The notes beneath the pieces were generated by a model, which saw only the letters and a program-made list of their open reading frames with translations, had not been told where the DNA came from and ran no database searches. DNA of 64,000 nt from Ww85 sp963745765 (GTDB lineage Bacteria > Desulfobacterota > Desulfobulbia > Desulfobulbales > Desulfocapsaceae), in the NCBI GenBank assembly GCA_963745765.1, contig CAVUYQ010000030.1, positions 19,281 through 83,280 on the forward strand, read 5' to 3'. Shown in pieces: positions 47,906-57,282 of the stretch; the stretch's first letter is position 1; every line of letters begins with the position of its first letter. Position numbers and translations under genes: made by a program.

Positions 47906-50206
47906 TTACTTTTTCTTGTCATCTTCCTGGGCCTTCAGTTCTTCCTCCTGCTGCTGCATGAGTGCTACGGCAGCCCCTGCTTCAAGTAATTTGGTCTTTT
48001 CTGCATCATTCAGGTTATGGTGCGTATCATCGGCAATATCAACGATAACCTTGCGGTGCGCATAATGGATGCCCTTGGCATTAAATGCTTCAGTCAGGCG
48101 CCGGAATGCCTCTCGTTTTATAACGAATTGCTTACCGGGCTTTGCCGTGAACTTGACCCGGATCACCATGACCGAGTTGGAGATATTATACACTCCCTGT
48201 GACTTGATTGGTTGCAGGAAATCATCACCTAACTCCTCATCCTGGAGCATTTCCTCGCCGACTTTTTTTATGATTTTTCTGACCTTGTCAATATCGGTGT
48301 CATAGGGGAATTCCAGCGGGAACTTGATTATCATGCCGCCGCGCATGAAGTTCGTTACCGCTCCGAGATCGCTATGCGGAACAATCTGGAGCATGCCGAG
48401 ATGATGCCGCAGCATGACATTTCTCAAGGTGATGGCCTCGACCGTGCCGCGGATACTGCCTGCCTGGATATACTCACCGACCCGGAAGGCATCATCGAGA
48501 AGAAAAAAGAAGCCGGATAATACATCAGAAACCAGCTTGCGGGCCCCAAAACCTATGGCGAGACCGGCTACACCGGCACCGGCCAGAAGCGGGCTGATAT
48601 TGACACCAAGTGAAGACAGGACTATCAGGGTAACCATGATGATCAGGAAGGTTCCGAGCACCTTGCGAATCATGGGTAGAAGCGTTGAGCTCCGGCCTCG
48701 CGGCGCAGCTCCGCCAAACTCATTGTCGTCATCCTCTTCGTTTTCGGCGACTTCAGGCATCGCTTCTGCTATCTTCCGCGCAATATATCTTGAGGAATAG
48801 CGCCAGAGCATAATTGCCAGGGAGATGATTATCAGCGATTCAAAGATCGCTCGCACGGCTTGTGCGGCAAAGGGGATATCATAACCCCAGAGGGAAAGCA
48901 GCCAGGTGGCCAGTGAGGCGAAAAGAAGGATCTTAAAGACAAAATGAGTTTTAGAAACGAGCGCATCTATCTGTTGTTTTATCTCCTGCTCATTGATCGG
49001 TATCAGTTCTTTGGTGATCATGTCCACTTTTGCTTGTTGACCTATGCCGAGGGAATCGATAACGGCCCTGATAACAAGGTACCCGGCATGGCTCAAGGCG
49101 AGATAGAGGGGGATGATGATGAGACTGACCAGGAAGGATCCGTTTCTCGCCAATGTTCCGGTCACCTCCTGTCCCATCCAGACAAACCAGATGACTAAGA
49201 GATAAAGCAGCACCGGTATATGCCAGTACAATGGCAGAAGTTTCTGGATCCAGCCTTTCTGTTGGTGGTCATTTTCGCTCTGCAGAATACGTGAAACAGG
49301 TTCCCGCAGGCGAATTACCAGATAGACAAATATACCGATAATGATCGTACCAAGCAGTATCTCCATCCAGGTAATGGTCTGACTCAGGGCTCCAAGTTCA
49401 CGGATGAATCTCAGACACAGCAAACCGGACAGGATGGATGAAGTCGCAACCGTGAAGGCACGATAAACTGCTTTTGACACGGAATCACTGATTTCGATCG
49501 GCCTGTTATTTTTATTGACCGGTGCCAGTATGATGCGACCGACGAGTGAAAGGAATCTGGTGATGAGCACTATTCCCAGGAGTAGTTGGAACAACATCCG
49601 GCCATTGACTGAAACACTGCTGCCGATCAGAAGGAAAATAAGTGTTGTGACAATTGCAAATAATATCAGGAGAGTAAGACTCGGAAGATGGTTGATAAAG
49701 CCGCACCAGAGACGGGCCGTTCTTGTATCGTCGGGAGGTGTTATCTGTTCCAAATGTGCTGAGATCTTCCCAGCCAGCCGTTTGGCGGCACTGGTTGTCA
49801 GCCAGCCCAGGACGATTGAGACAAGGGAGATTACGATTGCCGCGAGTAGTCCGGCGAAACCTCTTTCTCCACCGACCGATTTCAGCACGCGGGCAAGATC
49901 GCCCGGGACATGCTTGACAAAAGCCATGACACTGCTGTTTTCGACATCGGAAATTTCCGATCCCTCGTCGAGCATATGCAGCCATTGACTGAGAAAGGCC
50001 GTTCGGTCTCTAAGCGTGGAAACGTTTACGGCAGGTGCAGTGCTCCCGTTTGTCCCAGTATTATCAGCAGCTTGGGTCTGGGCGGTGGCCGGCGGTTGAA
50101 CTAACGTTTTTCCCGGCGATATGCTGTAACCGGAAACCGGCAGCAAAAAAAGCAGCAGGAATAAAAGCACTGCTGAGGTAATTGCCTTGGCAAATAGTGC
50201 TCTCAT
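47906..50206 (-). CDS. Large MscS-family mechanosensitive channel
   Basis: The 766-residue protein starts with a signal peptide (MRALFAKAITSAVLLFLLLF) and a periplasmic domain. About ten membrane helices follow, then the MscS core: pore helix GVNISPLLAGAGVAGLAIGFGARKLVSDVLSG, beta domain VGEYIQAGSIRGTVEAITLRNVML, and a cytosolic C-terminal domain ending in a Glu/Gln/Lys-rich tail. The N-terminal expansion resembles MscK/YbdG-like paralogues. It releases solutes on osmotic downshock. It is a single gene with no obvious operon partner. Confidence 0.92.
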   Translation of the reverse strand: MRALFAKAITSAVLLFLLLFLLPVSGYSISPGKTLVQPPATAQTQAADNTGTNGSTAPAVNVSTLRDRTAFLSQWLHMLDEGSEISDVENSSVMAFVKHVPGDLARVLKSVGGERGFAGLLAAIVISLVSIVLGWLTTSAAKRLAGKISAHLEQITPPDDTRTARLWCGFINHLPSLTLLILFAIVTTLIFLLIGSSVSVNGRMLFQLLLGIVLITRFLSLVGRIILAPVNKNNRPIEISDSVSKAVYRAFTVATSSILSGLLCLRFIRELGALSQTITWMEILLGTIIIGIFVYLVIRLREPVSRILQSENDHQQKGWIQKLLPLYWHIPVLLYLLVIWFVWMGQEVTGTLARNGSFLVSLIIIPLYLALSHAGYLVIRAVIDSLGIGQQAKVDMITKELIPINEQEIKQQIDALVSKTHFVFKILLFASLATWLLSLWGYDIPFAAQAVRAIFESLIIISLAIMLWRYSSRYIARKIAEAMPEVAENEEDDDNEFGGAAPRGRSSTLLPMIRKVLGTFLIIMVTLIVLSSLGVNISPLLAGAGVAGLAIGFGARKLVSDVLSGFFFLLDDAFRVGEYIQAGSIRGTVEAITLRNVMLRHHLGMLQIVPHSDLGAVTNFMRGGMIIKFPLEFPYDTDIDKVRKIIKKVGEEMLQDEELGDDFLQPIKSQGVYNISNSVMVIRVKFTAKPGKQFVIKREAFRRLTEAFNAKGIHYAHRKVIVDIADDTHHNLNDAEKTKLLEAGAAVALMQQQEEELKAQEDDKKK

Positions 50207-50380
50207 GGTGGAGACCTCCCCGACGGTATCAATAATTTGCTATGAAATGGTATGAAACGAGTCTTTAATTGAAATGAAGTTACACCATAATTCTGTAACC
50301 ATAAGGCGTTGAAATAGCAAGGTTCAAGATGATGCCGTTTCTCGGATTTTCATTCTTCACCGGCGGCGCATTTTACTAGG

Positions 50381-50524
50381 TAGTTTTCGTCCGGAAATGA
50401 GCGATTTTCACCTAAATCTAGGCGCTCGATAAATTTAACCGCAGGCATATAATTGATATTCCGAGGATTAAATTTTGAGAGTAACGACGAGTTAGGGAAA
50501 AGCGCAGTTTCAGGATGGAAACTA
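50381..50524. mobile_element. MITE-like element, copy A
   Basis: The ends TAGTTTTCGTCCGGAAA and TTTCAGGATGGAAACTA form an imperfect inverted repeat. The inside aligns with the reverse strand of copy B (shared AGCGATTTT, TAAATC.AGGC, CATATA, CGAG.ATT, TAACGA.GAG, GGAAAA.GC) along the full 144 bp. It is AT-rich and non-coding. It lies in the 496-bp gap before the selenoprotein gene. A false minus-strand ORF spans it. Confidence 0.75.
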
Positions 50525-50702
50525 AGTACAACCAGTATCCGGCGGTAACGTTACGCAGCAAGAGTCTGACGAGATTGTTCTGTTTGGAAAATGGTGTAAA
50601 ATGATTGCGCGACATCCATGAAACGGATAGGCTGGACAGATCTGTCAGGCATGTGGCACACTTAAGAAATGCATACTCAAGAAAAATTGACGGGGAGGAT
50701 CT

Positions 50703-51527
50703 ATGCGCTGGAAACAATTCTTTACGCCGGTCACATCACTTGATGCACCGGAAGCCCGGAAGCTCATGGACGGGTTATCCGGAGCCGACTATAATCTTAT
50801 TGATGTGCGCCAGCCGGGAGAATACCAGGCCGGTCACATTCCGGGAGCCCGGCTGATACCCCTTGGAGATCTCACTGATCGTATCGATGAGATTGATCCT
50901 GAAAAACCGACGCTACTCTACTGAGCCACCGGTGGGCGCAGCCGTGTTGCTGCCCAGATGCTGGCGGGTAAAGGGATTGATAACGTTATCAACATGGCTG
51001 GAGGCATCAAGGCCTGGGACAGCGGCAAGGCGGTTGGTTCCGTTGATCTCGGGCTTGAGCTTTTTGATGGATCCGAAACACTTCCCCAGATTCTGATTGT
51101 TGCCTATTCGCTCGAAAAAGGTCTGCTTGATGTTTACGTCTCGATGCAGGGAAAAGTAAAAAATGAACAGGTCCGGGAACTCTTTAAAAAGCTGTCTACC
51201 ATAGAAGCAAAACACCAGGAAATGATCTTTAAAGAATATTTGCGGGTTACCGGTGACAAGGTAGAAAGGCAGGAATTTGAAGAAAATCTGGTATTGTCTG
51301 CCATGGAAGGCGGACTGACAACCGAGGAATACCTGGAGATGTACACACCGGATCTGGAGGTCGTGGCCGATGTCGTTTCCTTTGCCATGGCAATCGAGGC
51401 GCAGGCACTTGACCTCTACCAGCGCGTGGCTGATCGGGCCTCATCGAATGAAAACAGGGATGCCATGTTGCGTATCGCTGACGAGGAGCGTTCACACTTG
51501 AAACTATTGGGAACGCTGCTGGGTTGA
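50703..51527 (+). CDS. Selenocysteine-containing rhodanese fused to a ferritin-like domain
   Basis: Read through UGA at 50922-50924 the frame is 274 residues without any shift. Residues about 12-105 are a rhodanese domain (YNLIDVRQPGEYQAGHIPGA, then LLY-Sec-ATGGRSRVAAQML, then NMAGGIKAW). The UGA (residue 74) is exactly the active-site cysteine position. Residues about 120-274 are a four-helix ferritin/rubrerythrin-like domain with iron-type Glu and His (STIEAKHQEMI, EAQALDLY, DEERSHLKLL). A SECIS-like hairpin starts right after the UGA. The domain fusion suggests persulfide or selenium transfer tied to an iron or peroxide site. A nonsense mutation is the alternative, but the exact position makes this unlikely. 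Confidence 0.88.
50922..50955 (+). promoter_or_regulatory. Bacterial SECIS-like element after UGA
   Basis: GCAGC (50938-50942) pairs with GCTGC (50949-50953), and GG 50935-50936 pairs with CC 50954-50955 around a bulged C. The six-base apical loop CGUGUU has a G-U at 50944-50945, 19 nt after the UGA. That is the position and loop feature of bacterial SECIS elements, which recruit SelB-Sec-tRNA. The hairpin was folded by eye. Confidence 0.7.
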
Positions 51528-51555
51528 TATTTTTACAACTGGTCAGGTTTATCCT

Positions 51556-52678
51556 ATGAAAAAGAAACTTGTTATTGCCGGCGGGGGGCATGCCCATATG
51601 CAGGCACTTGCCGAGTTGAGCAATTTTGTTGGAAAAGGTCATGAAGTTACCGTGATCGGCCCATCCGAGTACCATTATTATTCCGGCATGGGGCCCGGTA
51701 TGCTGGGTGGCAGCTATCGGCCGGAGGATATCCGTTTTGCCACCCGTCAGGTAACAGAAAAGGCGGGCGGTCGCTTTGTGACGGCCAAAGTCGAGAAAAT
51801 CGATCCTCTGGCCCAGTGCGTCCATTGTGACAATGGCGAACGCCTGAACTATGATGTGCTTTCCTGCAATCTGGGCAGCCAGGTTCCTGAAGACGATGGT
51901 CAGTGGTCCCCTTGATGATGTGTTCCTGGTAAAGCCTATCGAACGTTTGCTTGCAGCAAGGAAGCGGATTCTTGAACTTGGCAGGGATAAGGACTTGCGC
52001 ATCGGGATCGTCGGCGGCGGACCGTCCGCGGTCGAGATTACCGGTAATATCTGGCGTATTGGCCGGGAGCCGGGAATGAAACCCGTGAGCCTGACTATCT
52101 TCGCGGGCAGGACACTTATGCCCGATCATCCCAAAGGTGTTCGGCAGCGAGCCCTGAAGTCCCTTGTTTCCCGTGGTATCAGCGTCGCTGATAACAGCAG
52201 GATAACCGGCATCCGGCCGGGCGAGGTAACAGATGCAAAAGGAAAGGTTCATACCTTTGATATTATTTTTGTGGCGATTGGCGTGAGACCAAGCAGGGTC
52301 TTTGAACAATCGGGTATTGCCACCGGCCCGGACGGCGGCATGCTGGTCAACCGTTATCTGCAGAGTACCGCCTTCAGCACTATTTTTGGCGGCGGGGATT
52401 GTATCTGTTTTGCTGATCTGCCGCTTGATAAAGTCGGTGTATATGCCGTACGTCAGAATCCGATTCTCGTGCATAACCTGATGGCTGCACTGGAAGGTAC
52501 TGAAATGCAGGCTTTTGCTCCCGGAGGACAATACCTGCTGATATTCAACCTCGGGGATGGTACCGGCATCCTGTACAAATGGTCGATACTGTTTGGTGGC
52601 CGCCTGGCGTTTTTCATCAAGGACTATATAGACCGTAAATTTATGCGTCATTTTCAGGCACTTGAAAACAGGACATGA
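51556..52678 (+). pseudogene. FAD/NAD-dependent oxidoreductase related to the SelD N-terminal domain, frameshifted
   Basis: The first frame has KKLVIAGGGHAHMQALAEL and YHYYSGMGPGMLGGSYRPEDI. GGGHAH and YSGM.PG are the marks of the TIGR03169 group, which includes the N-terminal domain of some SelD proteins and free-standing relatives of NDH-2/SQR. A one-base break near 51893 joins TMVSGPLDDVFLVKPIERL, IGIVGGGPSAVEITGNIW and FGGGDCICFADLPLDKVGV, giving about 374 residues. It follows the selenocysteine rhodanese by 28 nt and overlaps the next gene by 4 nt. It probably oxidises NAD(P)H or a thiol or sulfide species; the link with selenium is from family and position. Confidence 0.82.
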
Positions 52679-54837
52679 ATCGAACGGCCTATTTTACCAC
52701 CGATCTTGCCATCAAAACACTTTCCCGGCTGCTCAAGGCGAAGACTTTTTTTCATGGTCTGCGCACCATTCCTGAAGGTCCCATCATCTTCGCCATCAAT
52801 CATTTTACCAGGATTGAAACACTGCTACTGCCGTATTATCTGCACCACCTGACCAAAAAAGCAATCTGGTCACTGGCGGATGATAGTTTATTCAAGGGTG
52901 GCCTGACGTCCTATTTTGATCTGGTCGGCGTTGTCTCGACAAAAGATCCACAGCGAGACAAGTTGATTGTAAAAACCCTGATCACCGGTGAGGCGCACTG
53001 GATCATTTTTCCTGAAGGCCGCATGGTAAAAAATAAAAAACTCATGAAGGGCAAGGATTATTTTATCGGGGATGACCATAAGCAACATGCGCCGCATACC
53101 GGGGCGGCTTCCCTGGCGCTGCGGGCCGAGATATTCCGACGATTTCTGCTGCGTAAAGGAGTTGATGGATCGGAAGAGGGTGCTGCCGTGCGCAGGAAAC
53201 TCGGTCTTAATGAGAAGGATAGTATCAGTGACCGGGAGGTTACGATTGTACCAATCAATCTGACGTATTATCCGATACGGGCACATAACAATCTTTTTTC
53301 CGAACTGGCAGCGCGCTATATAAAGGATCCTTCTGAGCGGTTGATTGAGGAACTGATGACCGAAGGCACGATGCTGCTTGAGGGGGTGGATATTGATATC
53401 CATTTCTGCCAGCCGCTTGATGTGGCTGAAAAGATCCGGCACCCGGTGGTACAAAAGGTGCTGGATGGTCCGCTTCTCCAGGATTTTGAAGAGGACCCTG
53501 AGTTAACAGGTTATCTCAGAGCCAGTGCCCGGAGCATGATGCGGACTTACATGGAGAGGATCTACTCTGCCACGACCATTAATCATGACCATCTTTTCGC
53601 TGCCTTTTTGCGCCGAAAATCCTTCCGAAAGTTCCAGGAAGAAGAACTGGCCCGGTCTGTGTACCTTGCCTTGGAATACCTGCGGGAAGCTCCTAAGTAT
53701 GAGGGTAATCTGCACCATTCGATGACGGTGAGCCAGGTACATCTGCTGTCTGATGATCGCTATGGAAAACGTGCCAATTTTATTGAACTGGCGATTGAGA
53801 CGGGCTTTCTGCTCAGGACTGGCGATGGATTAAGAAAAGATAAACCATGCTGGCGCTATCCCTCTCTTTTTCACCAGGCGCGTATCGCCAATCCTATTGA
53901 GGTCATGGCAAATGAGATTGAACCGCTTAGCAAAGTGCAGGACTGCATCAGGCGGATACATCGGATGCCCGAACGGTTGCAACGGTATGTCATCGCACGC
54001 CGATTGTACGACCAGGATCGTGAGAATTACCGCAATGAGAGGGAAAGGGCTGGATTGGATGCCCAAATCGATGAGGTTTTCGGCAGGCCGTTTCTGTTAG
54101 CCAATCGCTCGTTTCGCTCAGGTATTGTCCTTGTTCACAGTTATCTTTCCGTCCCGCAGGAAGTCCGGGCACTGGCCGAGCGAATAAGGAAGCAGGGGTT
54201 CTGGGTATATGGCGTCAGACTGCCCGGGCATGGAACCACCCCTGATTTCCTGTCAGAAAAAGTGTGGCAGGATTGGCAGGAAGCGGTCGAGCGTGGATAT
54301 GCATTGCTGGACGCCATTTGCAAGGAGGTCTATCTGGCCGGTTTTTCTGCCGGGGGAACACTTGCATTGGAGCTTGCCTCGCGCCTGCCAACCCTGGCCG
54401 GTGTTGTAGCGATCTGTCCGCCGTTTACCCTGCACGACTACTCTAGAAGATTCATGCCTTCAGGCGACATCTGGAACCGTTTACTGGCCCGCCTGAAAGG
54501 TAATAGAGGAAATAATCAATTTGTTGATTTTGAACCTGAAAACAGAGCTATTAATTATATTCGCAACCCTGTCGCAGGAGTAAATGAGGTTGGGAAACTG
54601 CTGGAAAAATGCCGGGAGCAGTTGCCAAGGATACATCACCCGGCACTGATCATCTCTACTGACAGGGATCAGGTCATTGGTTCAGAGAGCGGGCAGGAAG
54701 TGTTTGGCCGGCTTGGTTCACGGGAAAAGGAACTTGTTACCCTCTCAACTGAAAAACATAATATCATTTATGGCGTTGGTTCAGAACGGGCGCAGAATAG
54801 CATCGTTTCTTTTCTTTCCAGTCGACGGGGCGTTTAG
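52675..54837 (+). CDS. PlsC-like acyltransferase fused to an alpha/beta hydrolase
   Basis: The 720-residue protein has a PlsC-type domain at about 25-290 with NHFTRIE (42-48; HX4E in place of the usual HX4D) and FPEGR, a helical middle of about 170 residues, and an alpha/beta-hydrolase domain at about 470-715. The latter has FRSGIVLVHSYLSVPQEVRAL, RLPGHGTTPD, nucleophile elbow GFSAGG and an acid/histidine end (ISTDRDQVIGS, STEKHNI). It could remodel lipid acyl chains, adding with one domain and removing with the other. It overlaps the FAD oxidoreductase gene by 4 nt and is the last gene of the selenoprotein cluster. A GC-rich hairpin follows at 54848-54871. Confidence 0.87.
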   Translation: MNRTAYFTTDLAIKTLSRLLKAKTFFHGLRTIPEGPIIFAINHFTRIETLLLPYYLHHLTKKAIWSLADDSLFKGGLTSYFDLVGVVSTKDPQRDKLIVKTLITGEAHWIIFPEGRMVKNKKLMKGKDYFIGDDHKQHAPHTGAASLALRAEIFRRFLLRKGVDGSEEGAAVRRKLGLNEKDSISDREVTIVPINLTYYPIRAHNNLFSELAARYIKDPSERLIEELMTEGTMLLEGVDIDIHFCQPLDVAEKIRHPVVQKVLDGPLLQDFEEDPELTGYLRASARSMMRTYMERIYSATTINHDHLFAAFLRRKSFRKFQEEELARSVYLALEYLREAPKYEGNLHHSMTVSQVHLLSDDRYGKRANFIELAIETGFLLRTGDGLRKDKPCWRYPSLFHQARIANPIEVMANEIEPLSKVQDCIRRIHRMPERLQRYVIARRLYDQDRENYRNERERAGLDAQIDEVFGRPFLLANRSFRSGIVLVHSYLSVPQEVRALAERIRKQGFWVYGVRLPGHGTTPDFLSEKVWQDWQEAVERGYALLDAICKEVYLAGFSAGGTLALELASRLPTLAGVVAICPPFTLHDYSRRFMPSGDIWNRLLARLKGNRGNNQFVDFEPENRAINYIRNPVAGVNEVGKLLEKCREQLPRIHHPALIISTDRDQVIGSESGQEVFGRLGSREKELVTLSTEKHNIIYGVGSERAQNSIVSFLSSRRGV

Positions 54838-55367
54838 ACTCTGCTGCCGGGGCGAGTATCGCCTCCGGCAGTACAATGCGAACAAGAAAATACGTGATTG
54901 TCTTGCAATAATTGTGTTTTACTGTGACTGAATTGGTCATCTGAGGAGATGATTTTAAGGCAGAACGGTCTCTTGTTTTATAAGAGGCCACATTGACTGT
55001 TTGACTATGCCAAGGGGTTCGCCTAGTGTCATGTCACGTTTTAGATATCGCAACGAAGTCAGGAAGCCAGAATAACAAGCTCTGGGTGACAGGTGAAGGG
55101 GGCTAGCAGCTCTTGCTCAAGATTTATATCAGACGTTGCGGTTTGATGAAAAATATCGATCAGGTATCATGAATATGACACTGGAAGGGAGATGATTAGA
55201 CAGGCAACAGCGCTGACTAAGAAAACGGTTGTGGTTACCGGACGAGGTGGTTATTTAGGATTTTTTTACGGCAGAGATAATGACAAAAAAGTCCAGCACA
55301 CCTCAAGACAGATGTTTCAATAAAGAAGGTGGCCAGAATAAATAAAGAATTATTAGGGGAGGGGCGT
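54838..55367. other. Intergenic region with a GC-rich hairpin
   Basis: CTGCCGG and CCGGCAG arms around GGCGA/TCGCC at 54846-54872 form a strong hairpin just after the fusion gene, with no U run; it could be the operon terminator. The remaining 490 bases show no gene, RNA or repeat that I recognise. Confidence 0.5.
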
Positions 55368-56201
55368 ATGATGAAACGGAGCATTCTCGTAGTGATACTT
55401 GCTGCTCTGCTGTTACCAGGTGTAGCCGGGGCCGAAAGAGCTCCATGGGAAGTCAGGCTGCCGTTTAAAGATGCAACGATACGTTACGAGATCAGCGGCA
55501 TGGAGTCCGGGCAGGATGTCCTCTACATAAGAAAACGTGGCGAAGAGACTGCCCGCTATCACTCGACATCAGCCTCGATGTTTGGAATGTCGATGAAAAA
55601 TGAAACGGTTGAGATCACGACGCCGGACTGGATCTATTCCTTTGACTTGCAGGAAGGAACCGGGACAAAATCCATCAATCCCCAGAAATTGATGCTGGAA
55701 GAGTTCGAAAAGCTCTCCTCTGCCGAAAAGAAGAAGGTTCGAGAAAACGGAGAAAAAATGGGGGCTGCGATGATGGGAGGGATGCAGGGATCCGTCGAGG
55801 AAAATGTTCAGGAAATCCTCGGATATTCCTGTGATCGTGCCTCCATGATGGGCACTACTGTCTATTCCATCCATGCGACTCCCATTGCCTTGCTCACGGA
55901 ATCTAACATGATGGGGGTAACTATCAGGAGTGCTGCCACAGCTATCGACAAAGGGGCGGTTGATGACAAAAACTTCAGTTTCCCTGATGGCATAGAGCCG
56001 CAGCCTGATCCTGAAGCGGACGAGCTTGCCAGGATGGTCGCCCGGCAGTCTATCGAGATGTTGAAAGACCCGGAGGCCTACCGGAAAGACAGTAACGGGA
56101 TGATCGGTATGCCGCCAGGGCAGTTGCAGGATATTCCGGAAGAGGACCAGAAGCAGATGGAAGAAGCCATGAAAGCCCTGAAAGGGCTCTTTGGTAAATG
56201 A
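55368..56201 (+). CDS. Secreted Met-rich hypothetical protein
   Basis: From ATG 55368 (GGGGAGG upstream) the 277-residue protein has a signal peptide (MMKRSILVVILAALLLPGVAGA). A beta-rich part (VRLPFKDATIRYEISGMESG, ARYHSTSASMFGM) is followed by a helical segment with methionines (GEKMGAAMMGGMQGS) and a charged helical C-terminus (EEDQKQMEEAMKALKGLFG). One Cys is present in GYSCDRASMM. No family was recognised. It lies 23 nt before a DUF4136 lipoprotein gene, so both may be one envelope operon. Confidence 0.7.
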   Translation: MMKRSILVVILAALLLPGVAGAERAPWEVRLPFKDATIRYEISGMESGQDVLYIRKRGEETARYHSTSASMFGMSMKNETVEITTPDWIYSFDLQEGTGTKSINPQKLMLEEFEKLSSAEKKKVRENGEKMGAAMMGGMQGSVEENVQEILGYSCDRASMMGTTVYSIHATPIALLTESNMMGVTIRSAATAIDKGAVDDKNFSFPDGIEPQPDPEADELARMVARQSIEMLKDPEAYRKDSNGMIGMPPGQLQDIPEEDQKQMEEAMKALKGLFGK

Positions 56202-56224
56202 TATTATTGTACCGGAGGTACGCT

Positions 56225-56787
56225 ATGCTGAGGATGATTTTATTGAGTTCATTCCTGTTGGTTTTGGCCAGCTGCACAACGATGCAGGTAAAACACAGCT
56301 ATAATCCGAAAACTGATTTTTCACGCCTGAAGACCTATAGCTGGCTGAACGATATGGATCAGCCAAGTGAGAATGTCAGGATTAATAACAACCTGGTCAA
56401 AAGTGCTGTCCGGAGCGGAGTTGAAGAAACGCTTAATGCCAAAGGATTTGTCATGACGGAGCGGGATAAAGCTGATTTTCTGATTACCTGGTTCGGGGCT
56501 ATTAAACAGGAGATCCAGGAAGGAGAATATTGATCATTTTTATAGCGCCGTATGGCTATGGAACTTTATATCGGGACCCCTATTGGAACTCACAGCCGGC
56601 CGTCATGAATACGAGGAAATTTGAGGAAGGGACGCTCATCATTGATTTTCTCGATCCCGCGACCCATACGTTGCTCTGGCGTGGTACCGGTTCTGCTGAA
56701 GTTGTCGCGGGCAGACCGGAGAATGAGGTGACAGAAAACGTGAAAAGAGCAGTCAGAAAAATACTTGCAGGATTTCCTCCGGGCTAA
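56225..56787 (+). pseudogene. DUF4136 lipoprotein, frameshifted
   Basis: ATG 56225 follows GGAGGT. The lipobox is VLASC in MLRMILLSSFLLVLASCTTM. The DUF4136 pattern follows: YNPKTDFSRLKTYSWL, SGVEETLNAKGFVM, and ADFLITWFGAIK, then a one-base break near 56525. The second frame has GTLIIDFLDPATHTLLWRGTGSA and NVKRAVRKILAGFPP, the usual DUF4136 end. The joined protein has about 187 residues and would sit in the outer membrane as a lipoprotein of unknown role. Confidence 0.85.
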
Positions 56788-57033
56788 AGACTTTTCAATG
56801 ATTTTTACTGTTCTTCGGGGTTTTATATCGATATCTGCCCGGCGCATTAATCTCCGGTCAGCAAGCCAGTTTAACGGCTCTCCCGGAACTTGAGGACGAG
56901 CAGAAAAAAACGTTGACACTGGCTGGGCACCAGTTTATATTCTCGCGCTACAAGATTTATGGGGCATCCATTTTCATTATCCTTGTAAAGTCCCCATGTC
57001 TGCGTTAGAAAGACAGATGATCTTGTCTCATAT

Positions 57034-57109
57034 TCCTCGGTAGCTCAGTTGGTAGAGCAGGTGGCTGTTAACCACCTTGTCGGCGGTTCGAGTCCGTCCC
57101 GGGGAGCCA
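57034..57109 (+). tRNA. tRNA-Asn (anticodon GTT)
   Basis: A 76-nt cloverleaf: acceptor TCCTCGG pairs with CCGGGGA, D-loop AGCTCAGTTGGTAGAGC, anticodon stem GGTGG/CCACC with loop CTGTTAA, T-arm GGCGGTTCGAGTCCGTC, discriminator G and encoded CCA. Confidence 0.97.
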
Positions 57110-57116
57110 AGCTTTT

Positions 57117-57146
57117 AAAAGCCCGGTTTTATAAATCGGGCTTTTT
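57117..57146 (+). terminator. Hairpin with U run after tRNA-Asn
   Basis: AAAGCCCG and CGGGCTTT arms with an A/T-rich loop and a following T5, 8 nt after the CCA end of tRNA-Asn. Confidence 0.8.
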
Positions 57147-57161
57147 CCTTTCTGTACGAGT

Positions 57162-57239
57162 CGGGGCGTAGCGCAGCCTGGTTAGCGCGCCTGCCTTGGG
57201 AGCAGGAGGTCGCAGGTTCGAATCCTGCCGCCCCGACCA
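57162..57239 (+). tRNA. tRNA-Pro (anticodon TGG)
   Basis: A 78-nt cloverleaf: acceptor CGGGGCG pairs with CGCCCCG, D-loop TAGCGCAGCCTGGTTAGCGC, anticodon stem CCTGC/GCAGG with loop CTTGGGA, T-arm GCAGGTTCGAATCCTGC, discriminator A and encoded CCA. A common island insertion site; the following 6 kb includes decayed genes. Confidence 0.97.
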
Positions 57240-57248
57240 GTAAAATTA

Positions 57249-57282
57249 AGCACTTACAGCTTTTTCTGTAGGTGCTTTTTTT
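57249..57282 (+). terminator. Intrinsic terminator after tRNA-Pro
   Basis: AGCACTTACAG (57249-57259) pairs with CTGTAGGTGCT (57266-57276), with one G-U pair, followed by T7. The remaining 57283-57729 shows no recognisable gene. Confidence 0.88.

Noticed and set aside
50418..50717. 99-codon minus-strand ORF before the selenoprotein gene
   Set aside because: It spans the MITE-like copy A, has no ribosome site and no family-like pattern.
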